Positions 1-7,563 of a stretch of 54,898 nucleotides of DNA are shown here, piece by piece. The DNA is from an uncultured Prevotella sp. (GTDB taxonomy: Bacteria; Bacteroidota; Bacteroidia; Bacteroidales; Bacteroidaceae), in NCBI GenBank assembly GCA_905233425.1, contig CAJOEC010000016.1, positions 1 through 54,898 of the forward strand, in the 5' to 3' direction. The stretch's first letter is position 1. Every line of letters starts with the position of its first letter. Made by a program: the position numbers and the translations under genes. A model generated the notes under the pieces. That model was not told the DNA's origin. It did not search any database and saw only the letters and a program-made list of their open reading frames with translations.

Positions 1-41
1 ACATATAATTGCCATGTAATTGACCATTAATTTCTCATTAA

Positions 42-136
42 TTTTTGTGCGCAGCAATTAATGTACAATTAATGTTCAATTACATGGCAATTATATGTTT
101 ATGAAAGGTCAATTGCACTTCTTTGCGGATAATCAA
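42..136. repeat. Left arm of a 95-bp inverted repeat
   Basis: This arm matches the reverse complement of 2124-2218 at 94 of 95 positions; I see one mismatch, in the GTTTATG/GTTAATG part. The similarity continues after a short insertion in the right copy (CATATTATTCACATTCGTTTC, near 140-160, against about 2070-2095). Bases 1-30 also pair with 69-98, so the left end alone can fold into a long AT-rich hairpin. The arms enclose the ATPase gene at 299-1921. Confidence 0.9.
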
Positions 137-202
137 ATTCATATTATTCACATTCGTTTCACAATCGTTTCCATAATAAGAACATTATTTTGTGTTAAAA
201 GT

Positions 203-233
203 TTTGCGGTATTGTGAAAAACCTGTACCTTTG
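203..233 (+). promoter_or_regulatory. Bacteroidota-type promoter of the ATPase gene
   Basis: TTTG at 203-206 and TACCTTTG at 226-233 are separated by 19 bp, matching the -33/-7 consensus of the Bacteroidota primary sigma factor. It lies about 65 bp before the ATG at 299. The rest of 1-298 is AT-rich repeat sequence with no gene visible. Confidence 0.75.
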
Positions 234-298
234 CAAGGTGTTATGCGCGTATGCGCGCAGATAACTTAGGTATTTGTATAGGTACTTGATTTGACGAT

Positions 299-1921
299 AT
301 GGAGCGATTCTTCAATACAGCAGGGCCACAGAAGCCCGACTTACACTACACCATCGACCCGCTGAGCCGGTTCGACCTCGATGACGTGCTGATGCTCATC
401 CGTCAGCAGAAATACTTTGTGCTGCATGCCCCGCGCCAGACAGGCAAGACGTCGTGCATGCTTGCCCTGCGCGATCTTCTGAACCGCGAAGGCGACTACA
501 TTGCCGTCTATGCAAACGTGGAGGGTGGCCAAGGCTCTCGCGATAAAGTGGAAGAGGTAGTGGGTTCAACGTGTGACACGATTGCCGAGCGATTCCGGAT
601 GATATTACAGTCGGACTTGCCCCTTCAGGTTCGTGAGACCACCCGCTCACTGAATAGTGACTCCATGCTTACCGTTTTCCTCCAACGCCTCAGTGAGGCC
701 CTGCCCAAGCCACTGGTGCTCATCATCGACGAGATAGACGCCCTTGTGGGTGACTCGCTCATCTCCGTGCTGCGCCAGATTCGCTCCGGCTACGAGAGTC
801 GTCCGCAGTCGTTTCCCAACAGCGTCATCCTCTGCGGCGTGCGCGATGTGCGCGACTACCGCATACAGACCACCGGCAAGGACATCGTCACCGGAGGCTC
901 GGCCTTCAACATCAAGAGCAAGTCGCTCCGCCTGGGCAATTTTACTCCCGAGGAGATTCACACTCTCTATATGCAGCACACCGGGGAGACCGGGCAGAGG
1001 TTCGACGAGGCTTGTTTCCCTATGCTCTGGCAAGCCACCGAGGGCCAGCCTTGGTTGGTGAATGCCGTGGGCTATGAGGTGACATGGGAGATTCGCGAGA
1101 ACCGCAACCGCTCGGTAGTCATCACGCCCGACATGATTGAGCAGGCCATAGAGCAGATCATCTACCGCCGCGACACCCACATCGACATCCTCATAGACAA
1201 GCTCAGCGAGCCGCGTGTGAAGCGGGTCATCGAGCCAATTCTGGCCAACAGTGAAGAACCCGACGAGAGCAAGATGTCGGATGACGACATACAATATGTG
1301 AAAGACATGGGGCTGGTGGTCAAGGAGCGAGGCAAACCACTGCGGATAAGCAACGCTATCTACCGTGAGATAATTCCGCGCGAACTCACGGCCAGCACAC
1401 AGCAACAACTGTTGCAGCAGCCGCAGTGGTTCCAGCGCGAGGACGGCAGCATCGACATGGAGAAGCTTTTGCTGGCCTTCCAGCAGTTCTTCCGCGAGAA
1501 CAGCGATGCCTGGATAGGCCGCTTCGACTATGCCGAGGCCGGGCCGCAGCTGTTGCTGCAGGCTTTCCTGCAGAGGATAGTGAACGGTGGCGGCTATATA
1601 GACCGTGAGTATGGGCTGGGGCGCAAACGCACCGACCTGCTCATCCGCAAGCCTCTGCCTAAACAGCCAAACGACCAATCCCCCAACACGCCAACCCAGC
1701 GCGTTGTCCTGGAATTGAAAATCAAACGCAAGAAGGACGGCTTGGACACCCTCATAGAGCAGGGGCTGGAGCAGACAGCCGAGTATATGGACACCGTGGG
1801 CAGCGTGGACGAGGGGCATCTCATCATATTCAACCGCGACGGCCAGCTGACGTGGGACGAGCGCATCTGGCACCGCCCTATGGAGTATCAGGGGCGCACC
1901 ATCATGGTGTGGGGAATGTGA
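299..1921 (+). CDS. AAA ATPase with a C-terminal PD-(D/E)XK nuclease-like domain
   Basis: A 540-aa protein. A P-loop (APRQTGKTS, about residues 44-52) and a Walker B segment (LVLIIDEIDAL, Asp-Glu near 144-145) identify a STAND/AAA-type ATPase. The C-terminal part has RKRTDLLI followed by VVLELKIK and a downstream Gln (near residues 446, 472-474 and 489), the pattern of a PD-(D/E)XK nuclease fold. This resembles the AAA-ATPase_like/PDDEXK_9 proteins that are abundant in Bacteroidota and whose cellular role is not established. The gene stands alone between its own promoter and a terminator, inside a 95-bp inverted repeat. Nuclease activity is inferred from the motif only; the domain could instead be a degenerate fold used for binding. 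The long antisense reading frame over it is a shadow. Confidence 0.8.
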   Translation: MERFFNTAGPQKPDLHYTIDPLSRFDLDDVLMLIRQQKYFVLHAPRQTGKTSCMLALRDLLNREGDYIAVYANVEGGQGSRDKVEEVVGSTCDTIAERFRMILQSDLPLQVRETTRSLNSDSMLTVFLQRLSEALPKPLVLIIDEIDALVGDSLISVLRQIRSGYESRPQSFPNSVILCGVRDVRDYRIQTTGKDIVTGGSAFNIKSKSLRLGNFTPEEIHTLYMQHTGETGQRFDEACFPMLWQATEGQPWLVNAVGYEVTWEIRENRNRSVVITPDMIEQAIEQIIYRRDTHIDILIDKLSEPRVKRVIEPILANSEEPDESKMSDDDIQYVKDMGLVVKERGKPLRISNAIYREIIPRELTASTQQQLLQQPQWFQREDGSIDMEKLLLAFQQFFRENSDAWIGRFDYAEAGPQLLLQAFLQRIVNGGGYIDREYGLGRKRTDLLIRKPLPKQPNDQSPNTPTQRVVLELKIKRKKDGLDTLIEQGLEQTAEYMDTVGSVDEGHLIIFNRDGQLTWDERIWHRPMEYQGRTIMVWGM

Positions 1922-1950
1922 CCAATACCCACCAGCATGATTCGGAAGAT

Positions 1951-1983
1951 GGTGGAAAACATTCTTTTCCACCAACTTTTTTT
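1951..1983 (+). terminator. Rho-independent terminator of the ATPase gene
   Basis: GGTGGAAAA (1951-1959), a 5-nt loop and TTTTCCACC (1965-1973) form a perfect 9-bp stem, followed by a T-run at 1977-1983. It begins 30 bp after the stop codon. Confidence 0.8.
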
Positions 1984-2123
1984 GATTTTTTCTCCGCAAT
2001 TCTATGTTGACCGCCAAAGTAGGGCTGGTACAGGAGTGCTTTCTCATTGTAAATATCTTGGAAACGAATTTTGGAAACGAATGTGAATAATATGAATAAT
2101 CTGTCCCACGAATATTTATAATA

Positions 2124-2218
2124 TTGATTATCCGCAAAGAAGTGCAATTGACCTTTCATTAACATATAATTGCCATGTAATTGAACATTAATTGTACATT
2201 AATTGCTGCGCACAAAAA
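2124..2218. repeat. Right arm of the 95-bp inverted repeat
   Basis: Reverse complement of 42-136 with a single mismatch. Fragments of the same family (TGCGGATAATCA ... ATTATTCAAATTCGT) recur at about 2259-2303 and, more diverged, at 2531-2578. The gene-free stretch 1984-2694 is therefore mostly intergenic repeat sequence. Confidence 0.9.
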
Positions 2219-2339
2219 AAAAGCGTAATTACCATGAATAATTCAGGTTAATCACCTGATTGCGGATAATCATTTTTATAATTATTATTCAAATTCGTGG
2301 GCAAAGTAATAATAATTCAACTTCCGCAAGTATGAAAAT

Positions 2340-2530
2340 GACCACAGATTACACGAAATAACGAACACGGATTGCACGGATTGCACGGATTTCAGCGGCC
2401 AAGCCGCGATCCTATTTGGATTACACAGATTCCAGATGGCGCAGCTAATCAGTGAAATCAAGATGAAATCTGTGAAATAGAAACAAAATGAGCTGCAAAA
2501 ATCTGTGAAATCTGCGTAATCTGTGGTAAA
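2340..2530. repeat. Inverted repeat of the ACCACAGATTACAC type
   Basis: ACCACAGATTACACGA at about 2341-2356 faces GCGTAATCTGTGGT at about 2513-2526, giving imperfect complementary ends. Between them are further copies of short units such as GGATTGCACGGATT and CTGTGAAAT. No reading frame of note lies here. Its similarity to a dispersed repeat of Bacteroidota genomes is from memory, not from a search. Confidence 0.6.
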
Positions 2531-2694
2531 ACAGAACTTGCGGAACTTGAATTTTATGATAATTATTCAAATTCGTTTCTTTGGTACATGGTTAAATTCC
2601 AGCATGGTCAAATTCGGGATTTACGGTTTTAATCTTGACTAAATGTAATTTTGGAAACTGCACGCATCGCAAAGTGCTAAATAAAGTGAAAAGT

Positions 2695-2726
2695 TTTGGC
2701 AGTCTCAGAAATAACAAGTAATTTTG
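2695..2726 (+). promoter_or_regulatory. Promoter of the 1108-aa secreted protein
   Basis: TTTG at 2695-2698 and TAATTTTG at 2719-2726 are 20 bp apart, giving a leader of about 55 nt before the ATG at 2787. Confidence 0.7.
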
Positions 2727-2786
2727 TGGGCTAAGATAAACCATTTGACAACAATTCACTTTTATATTAACTAAACACTTTTTATT

Positions 2787-5700
2787 ATGAGAAAATTAAA
2801 ACTTTTAATCGCGGTCGCCGCACTCATGATGGGCGTGGGAACAGCAAGTGCGCGTGAGGATGTCACCACCACTTTTTTGAAAAATGGAGACCTATCGGCC
2901 TTGACGGGGTGGACCATTGATGCTACACAGCCAGGCCATGAAACATGGCCAGGGTACACAGACCACAAAACAGATGGTGCTGTAAACGTTCTTGAGTTCT
3001 ATTCGCAATGGGGTCCAAATGCAGGAACCAGTATCGGTAACACCCGTACTTTCGATTTCTCACAGACGGCAACACTGCCCCAGGGCTACTACCGTCTGAA
3101 GGTGAACGGATTCTATCGTGAGGGCAACAACAACCCCACTACGAACCAGCAGAAAGCCTACATCTATGCCGGCACGAAACAGCAATACCTTGAAGGTTTC
3201 GCAGGCTTCTACAACCAGTCTGCTAGCAGCGATCTTTACAGAGCCGCAGCATGCTTTAAGGCAGGATATTACGAGAATGAGTTCGACTTTGACATGGACG
3301 CAGAAGGCCAAATACAAATTGGCTTCCACGGCTATATCGACACCTACTGCTCTTGGTGTATCATCGGCCCGGTGACACTCTACAAGTATGAGATGTCGGA
3401 CTTCGCCGCCGACTTCAATGCAAAAAAGGCACAGGCCGAGGCTCTGTACAGTAGCCCCATGAACGCCACAGTGCTGGCTACGCTGCAGGAGAAAGCCAAT
3501 GTTGACCAGACGGCGTGGACTACTAAGGACCAGATTACAGCTGCAGAGAGCGAGCTTAACGCTGCAATAAGCGCTGCCAACGTCTCTATCGCTTATTATG
3601 CAGAGGCAAAGAGCATCCTCGATGCTGCCACCATCTATGATGCTGCTGGCCAGGCAAGCTATGCTGCTGATGCGACCATCGCTGCTATTCAGACCGCATA
3701 CGATGCCAGAACACTGGAAAAAGTTAGTGATGAACAAAAGACTGCTGCCAAAGCCGCTCTCGTTACAGCTTGTAAGGCCCAGACGCAGCCAGCCGATGGT
3801 TGTGACATGACGGTATACATCGTCAACCCGGACTTCAATAGTGGGAACACAGACGGATGGACAAAAGTCACCCCATACGGTGGCAACTGTACTATTCAGG
3901 GTGGCACGCGCATGGAATACTGGGCAGGAAACTCCAGCAACCGTGCACAGGCTTCTTTCAACATCTACCAGGAGCTGACCAATTTGCCTGTAGGTGTCTA
4001 CACCATCACTGCTGATATGTACAACAGCCTCAACGACGAGGGTGGTAGCTACACATCTTTCTCACCCACATGTGGTGTCTATGGTTCGGCTGCTAACGAG
4101 GAAGTTGCATTGGTGACTGTAGAAGGCACCACTCTGAACCCCTATACAACGGGCGAGGTATTTGTAACTAATGGCAATCTGACCCTTGGAACGAAGAATA
4201 CCGTTACTCCGATGGCAGCCCGTTGGTTCGTCTTCGACAATGTAAAGCTGACATACGTCCGCCAAATGACAGATGAAGAGGCAATGACCTATGCCGTGAC
4301 GGCTTACAATGCTGCTCTTGCCGCTGCCCAAGCTCTTAATGGCAAGATTCCTTATGCAGCTTATTATGCTCTGAGTCAAGTTATCTCTGCTAACACCGTA
4401 ACAGACGGCACTGCTGCTGAATATAATGCTGCAGCTGCCGCTATCAACGCTGCCGTTGCAAACGCACAGCCACTTGTTGAGCCTTACGCTACTTGGCTCA
4501 CGCTGAAGGAACAATCCCTGACACTTGCCACTGGCCATGAAAGGATAACAGCTGCAATAAATAAAGTGGTTGTTTATGTGGAGACTCTGACTGCAAAGGA
4601 TGATCTTGACAATGTCAACACCATGACAGTTGACATGATTAAGAACTATCGCGCATGGGATGTGTTAAAGAAGAATGCGGACGCCTTGGTAAAAACAAGC
4701 ACAACCGACGAAACTGCCAGAGCAGAAGTTGCTAACGTCAGAGACACCCAGGCTGCTAATATCAGCGGTGCTGCTACTGACACACAGGAGGATATTGCTA
4801 CGCTCATTTATGCCACAATCCCCACTGCTACTGCAACGCTGAAAGCCAAGATGACCACGTATGTCAAGGCAGCGCAGCCGACTAACGATGAGTACTTCGA
4901 CATCACATTCCTGATTGAGAATGCACACTTCTACGAAGGTGAGGGTGGTAATAAGGTTGCCACTGGCTGGACGCTTGCAGAAGGTGGATGGATAACAGAA
5001 CACCGTCTTGCAACCCACAACTTCGAAGCTTGGCACGCTCGCTTTGACCTGAGCCAGACCATCACCGACCTTCCCAAGGGTACATATAAGGTAACACTGC
5101 AGGGCTTCGCCCGTCACGATGATGCCAACGTGACCAATAAGACTAATCTCTATTGCGGTATAGTGAATCAGGAGATTAAGGACATTAAAGCTGAGTGGAG
5201 CACCACTTCGTTCTATAGTGCTGCCCAGCCTGCTATGGGCGACGGTAACCGTGACACCAAGTATCAGAAGGATGGTGTGGATGTTTATCAGCCCAACGGC
5301 ATGACTGGTGCCTACTACTGGTTCCAGGAGGTGAATCCGATGACTGAACAGCCCTTCTACACCAATGAGGTGCAGACGCTCATCACCGAACCTGGCGACC
5401 TGAAGATTGGTTTCAAGTGCGAGACAACTACCGACTGGGTTCTCTGGGATAACTTCCATCTCTACTACTATGGCTCTGCCATTGCTGTGGAGCTTGACGA
5501 AGCCGCCGGCTCTTCTTATACCGAGGACATTGACAATGCCAACGTGACGCTGAAGAAGACCGTCTACGAGGGCTGGAACACCATTACAGTTCCGTTTGCT
5601 GCCGCAGCCGCTGATTTTGCTGGCGAAGCACTTTACAAGTTCACTGGTGATGAAAATGCAACCCTGAATTTTGAGACTGCAACATCAATTGAGCCTAACG

Positions 5701-6113
5701 TGCCCTATCTGCTGAAGGCTACCACTGCAACAAACGGTGTTGGTGAGTTTAAATTCAACGGCGTGACCGTAAAGGCTGCTGACGAGTTGACCACTGCTGG
5801 TACAAATTACAACTTTGTGGGTACCTACGCTGCCTTGACAGTTGCCGAGGGCGACTACATTCTCGGTGAAAATGATTTCTATCGTTCGGCTGGTGGCAAT
5901 AAGGTAAAGGCTTACCGTGCTTACATCCAGAAGAATGGGGGTGAGTCTCAGGCTCGCCTGGCCATCGTCATCGACGGCATGGCTACAGCCATTGACGCAA
6001 TCGACGGCAAGGCCATTAACAACGCTGCTATCTATAACCTCGCCGGCCAGAAGGTTGAGAAGGCCCAGAAGGGCATCTTTATCCAGAATGGTAAGAAGAT
6101 GGTAATTAAGTAA
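2787..6113 (+). CDS. Large secreted protein with three jelly-roll-like modules and a C-terminal sorting-type tail
   Basis: 1108 aa. The N-terminus MRKLKLLIAVAALMMGVGTA is a signal peptide with an AXA-type cleavage region. Three modules of galactose-binding-like type start near residues 30, 344 and 708; each opens with an N/E-x-x-F/L ... GW stretch and contains a motif like LPxGxYxxxxxGFYR (LPQGYYRLKVNGFYR, LPVGVYTITADMY, LPKGTYKVTLQGFAR). Ala-rich helical segments resembling FIVAR repeats separate them. A beta-rich domain beginning near WNTITVPF (about 930) precedes the tail, where YNLAGQKV and KGIFIQNGKK resemble the short C-terminal tails of secreted Prevotella proteins. Carbohydrate or matrix binding at the cell surface is inferred. 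No catalytic domain is recognised. The next gene starts 31 bp later. Confidence 0.75.
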   Translation: MRKLKLLIAVAALMMGVGTASAREDVTTTFLKNGDLSALTGWTIDATQPGHETWPGYTDHKTDGAVNVLEFYSQWGPNAGTSIGNTRTFDFSQTATLPQGYYRLKVNGFYREGNNNPTTNQQKAYIYAGTKQQYLEGFAGFYNQSASSDLYRAAACFKAGYYENEFDFDMDAEGQIQIGFHGYIDTYCSWCIIGPVTLYKYEMSDFAADFNAKKAQAEALYSSPMNATVLATLQEKANVDQTAWTTKDQITAAESELNAAISAANVSIAYYAEAKSILDAATIYDAAGQASYAADATIAAIQTAYDARTLEKVSDEQKTAAKAALVTACKAQTQPADGCDMTVYIVNPDFNSGNTDGWTKVTPYGGNCTIQGGTRMEYWAGNSSNRAQASFNIYQELTNLPVGVYTITADMYNSLNDEGGSYTSFSPTCGVYGSAANEEVALVTVEGTTLNPYTTGEVFVTNGNLTLGTKNTVTPMAARWFVFDNVKLTYVRQMTDEEAMTYAVTAYNAALAAAQALNGKIPYAAYYALSQVISANTVTDGTAAEYNAAAAAINAAVANAQPLVEPYATWLTLKEQSLTLATGHERITAAINKVVVYVETLTAKDDLDNVNTMTVDMIKNYRAWDVLKKNADALVKTSTTDETARAEVANVRDTQAANISGAATDTQEDIATLIYATIPTATATLKAKMTTYVKAAQPTNDEYFDITFLIENAHFYEGEGGNKVATGWTLAEGGWITEHRLATHNFEAWHARFDLSQTITDLPKGTYKVTLQGFARHDDANVTNKTNLYCGIVNQEIKDIKAEWSTTSFYSAAQPAMGDGNRDTKYQKDGVDVYQPNGMTGAYYWFQEVNPMTEQPFYTNEVQTLITEPGDLKIGFKCETTTDWVLWDNFHLYYYGSAIAVELDEAAGSSYTEDIDNANVTLKKTVYEGWNTITVPFAAAAADFAGEALYKFTGDENATLNFETATSIEPNVPYLLKATTATNGVGEFKFNGVTVKAADELTTAGTNYNFVGTYAALTVAEGDYILGENDFYRSAGGNKVKAYRAYIQKNGGESQARLAIVIDGMATAIDAIDGKAINNAAIYNLAGQKVEKAQKGIFIQNGKKMVIK

Positions 6114-6144
6114 ATTAAATTGAAAACATAAAAGAACTAACGTC

Positions 6145-6342
6145 ATGAAAAAGAATGCATATATTTCACCGTCTGTTGGAATAGAAGTTGTTGCAACTGA
6201 ATTACATATTTTGGCAGGTTCAGATTCGCTCACAGGTACAAACATCGACGATTTGGGCGTTGCCGAAGAGGATGCTCCTGCCGACATGGAAGGTCGCAGC
6301 CGCCGTCACAACGTCTGGGAGGACGAGGAAGAGGAATACTAA
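6145..6342 (+). CDS. Small acidic protein of unknown function (MKKNAYISP type)
   Basis: 65 aa, beginning MKKNAYISPSVGIEVVAT and ending in an acidic tail (WEDEEEEY). It has no convincing signal peptide or transmembrane segment. Similar short MKKxYISP proteins, with a conserved start and a variable acidic end, are common in Prevotella and Bacteroides but have no known role; that recollection is not checked by search. The gene is 31 bp after the 1108-aa secreted protein and before the terminator at 6374, so it is very probably cotranscribed. A partner or processed peptide is possible but unproven. Confidence 0.65.
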   Translation: MKKNAYISPSVGIEVVATELHILAGSDSLTGTNIDDLGVAEEDAPADMEGRSRRHNVWEDEEEEY

Positions 6343-6366
6343 CCCGCCACCTCTCAAAGTATTATA

Positions 6367-6416
6367 GTGAACGCTTTCAGGGCGCAGCCGCATTTCCGTG
6401 CGGTCTGCGCCCTGAA
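6367..6416. repeat. Left copy of a 50-bp direct repeat
   Basis: Identical to 7491-7540 except for one base (C at 6372, T at 7496). It contains the hairpin listed at 6374-6424. The two copies delimit the two-gene unit at 6491-7478. Confidence 0.9.
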
Positions 6417-6424
6417 AGTTTTTT
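6374..6424. terminator. Strong hairpin terminator
   Basis: CTTTCAGGGCGCAG (6374-6387) pairs with CTGCGCCCTGAAAG (6405-6418). A nested CCGCA/TGCGG stem lies inside and a T-run follows at 6419-6424. It ends the unit formed by the secreted protein and the 65-aa protein. Confidence 0.85.
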
Positions 6425-6432
6425 GCAAAAAG

Positions 6433-6464
6433 TTTGGATGTTACGAGTAAAAGTGCTACCTTTG
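6433..6464 (+). promoter_or_regulatory. Promoter of the two-gene unit
   Basis: TTTG at 6433-6436 and TACCTTTG at 6457-6464 are 20 bp apart. Transcription should begin near 6470, downstream of the first in-frame ATG at 6434. This rules out the longest reading and moves the start to 6473 or 6491. Confidence 0.75.
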
Positions 6465-6490
6465 CAAGCAGAATGATATTCGCTCATGGT

Positions 6491-6976
6491 ATGGAACAAT
6501 ACAACGCAATGACAGCTGCTGAACCTATGACAGCATACAGCACCAATTCGTATGCTGATGTGATGTGTCTGCTCCACACAATGCCTATAACCCCAGAAGT
6601 GAAAGAACGCGTTGGGCGCAGGTTGGTAAAAGAAGTGTCCGAACCTGCGTTGGCCAATGCGTTTGTCAAAATAGATGAATTGAGCAAGTTGGAAGATGGG
6701 TGGGCAGGTGACGGTAGTTACGCTATTTCAAGGAAAGTCCTTGACAATTTGAAGCGCGTGCTCCTGATTTCTGAAAATGAGGACTGGGCTGACTGGATGA
6801 TTGGACCAGACGTGAATGCAACCATTGGACTACAGTCGAAGAAAAACCGCGCCATGATAAGTCTTGGCGCCGACGAGTATTCCTATTTCGTCAGAAAGAA
6901 CGGGAATCGCATCGGTGATAGTCACATCAAGTTTACGCCCGAGTCGTTCCTTAACCTCATGCATGAAATAGCATAA
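6491..6976 (+). CDS. Unknown protein, first gene of a two-gene unit
   Basis: 161 aa from ATG 6491; ATG 6473 is the alternative. The longer frame from 6434 overlaps the promoter and is rejected. I do not recognise the family. A KLEDGW segment is followed by SRKVLDNLKRVL, like the (L)xxGWdG...S...AL patterns in small uncharacterised bacterial proteins that often sit in two-gene units. There is no signal peptide or transmembrane segment, so it should be cytoplasmic. The stop is 7 bp before the next ATG, so translation of the pair is probably linked. A toxin-antitoxin or defence role is only a guess based on the gene arrangement. Confidence 0.6.
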   Translation: MEQYNAMTAAEPMTAYSTNSYADVMCLLHTMPITPEVKERVGRRLVKEVSEPALANAFVKIDELSKLEDGWAGDGSYAISRKVLDNLKRVLLISENEDWADWMIGPDVNATIGLQSKKNRAMISLGADEYSYFVRKNGNRIGDSHIKFTPESFLNLMHEIA

Positions 6977-6983
6977 ATGAACC

Positions 6984-7478
6984 ATGACTACCGTTTCTGA
7001 TAAAGAGTCCGTGGCTCGCATTTTAAGCCGTAAATGGGTTGTAGACGGAATCATTATGCATACAGCCTTCACGCTTCGGACAAACGAGACCTATATTTCT
7101 GTTAATCGCCCTTCTGTTTCATCATTTCAGGATGATGTGTGTTCTTTTGTGACTTCACATCCAGATTTTTATGCCAATGATAAGCAATCAGCCTGTCAGT
7201 GTGCTTTGCTCAACGTGGGTGAAATCAGGGCTATTGATGTCATGGTAAATGGTAAATCCTTAGATGTGTGTGTAGAAGTAGAACCACGTGACACTTTCAC
7301 AAAGTCTCATGCGGGCATTTTCACACGACATGATGGAGTAAACCTGAGATCAGGAGAAACTCTATCTATTGAGGAATTGAATAAGGATGTCTCAGCAGAT
7401 GATATTCTGCTTGAAGTTCGTGACGAACTGCTTGACTTGGCTCATCTGGAGCAATACACTATACCTTCATCGGCTTGA
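6984..7478 (+). CDS. Unknown protein, second gene of a two-gene unit
   Basis: 164 aa, starting MTTVSDKESVARILSR, soluble and not recognised by family. The middle is beta-rich (IDVMVNGKSLDVCVEVE), and the C-terminal third is acidic and helical. Three of its Cys residues lie in CQCALLN and LDVCVE. The gene follows its partner by 7 bp and ends just before the second copy of the 50-bp hairpin repeat, which probably terminates transcription from both this gene and the convergent acyl-CoA synthetase. No functional assignment is offered. Confidence 0.6.
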   Translation: MTTVSDKESVARILSRKWVVDGIIMHTAFTLRTNETYISVNRPSVSSFQDDVCSFVTSHPDFYANDKQSACQCALLNVGEIRAIDVMVNGKSLDVCVEVEPRDTFTKSHAGIFTRHDGVNLRSGETLSIEELNKDVSADDILLEVRDELLDLAHLEQYTIPSSA

Positions 7479-7490
7479 CAGTGTCAATAA

Positions 7491-7540
7491 GTGAATGCTT
7501 TCAGGGCGCAGCCGCATTTCCGTGCGGTCTGCGCCCTGAA
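7491..7540. repeat. Right copy of the 50-bp direct repeat, acting as a bidirectional terminator
   Basis: Repeats 6367-6416 at 49 of 50 bases. The stem CTTTCAGGGCGCAG/CTGCGCCCTGAA (7498-7540) sits between convergent genes ending at 7478 (+) and 7564 (-). Unlike the left copy, no T-run follows on the plus strand. Confidence 0.85.
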
Positions 7541-7563
7541 GCATGATGGGGCCTCGGCCCCTC

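Noticed and set aside
647..2137. Long minus-strand reading frame over the ATPase gene
   Set aside because: It is an antisense shadow of the real gene, with no promoter, ribosome site or recognisable protein features.
2340..2530. Possible small RNA gene in the inverted repeat
   Set aside because: Only the ends are complementary, there is no promoter or T-run, and the inner part is simple repeat sequence.
6434..6490. Upstream start for the first gene of the two-gene unit
   Set aside because: The promoter boxes at 6433-6464 lie in this part, so a transcript cannot include ATG 6434.
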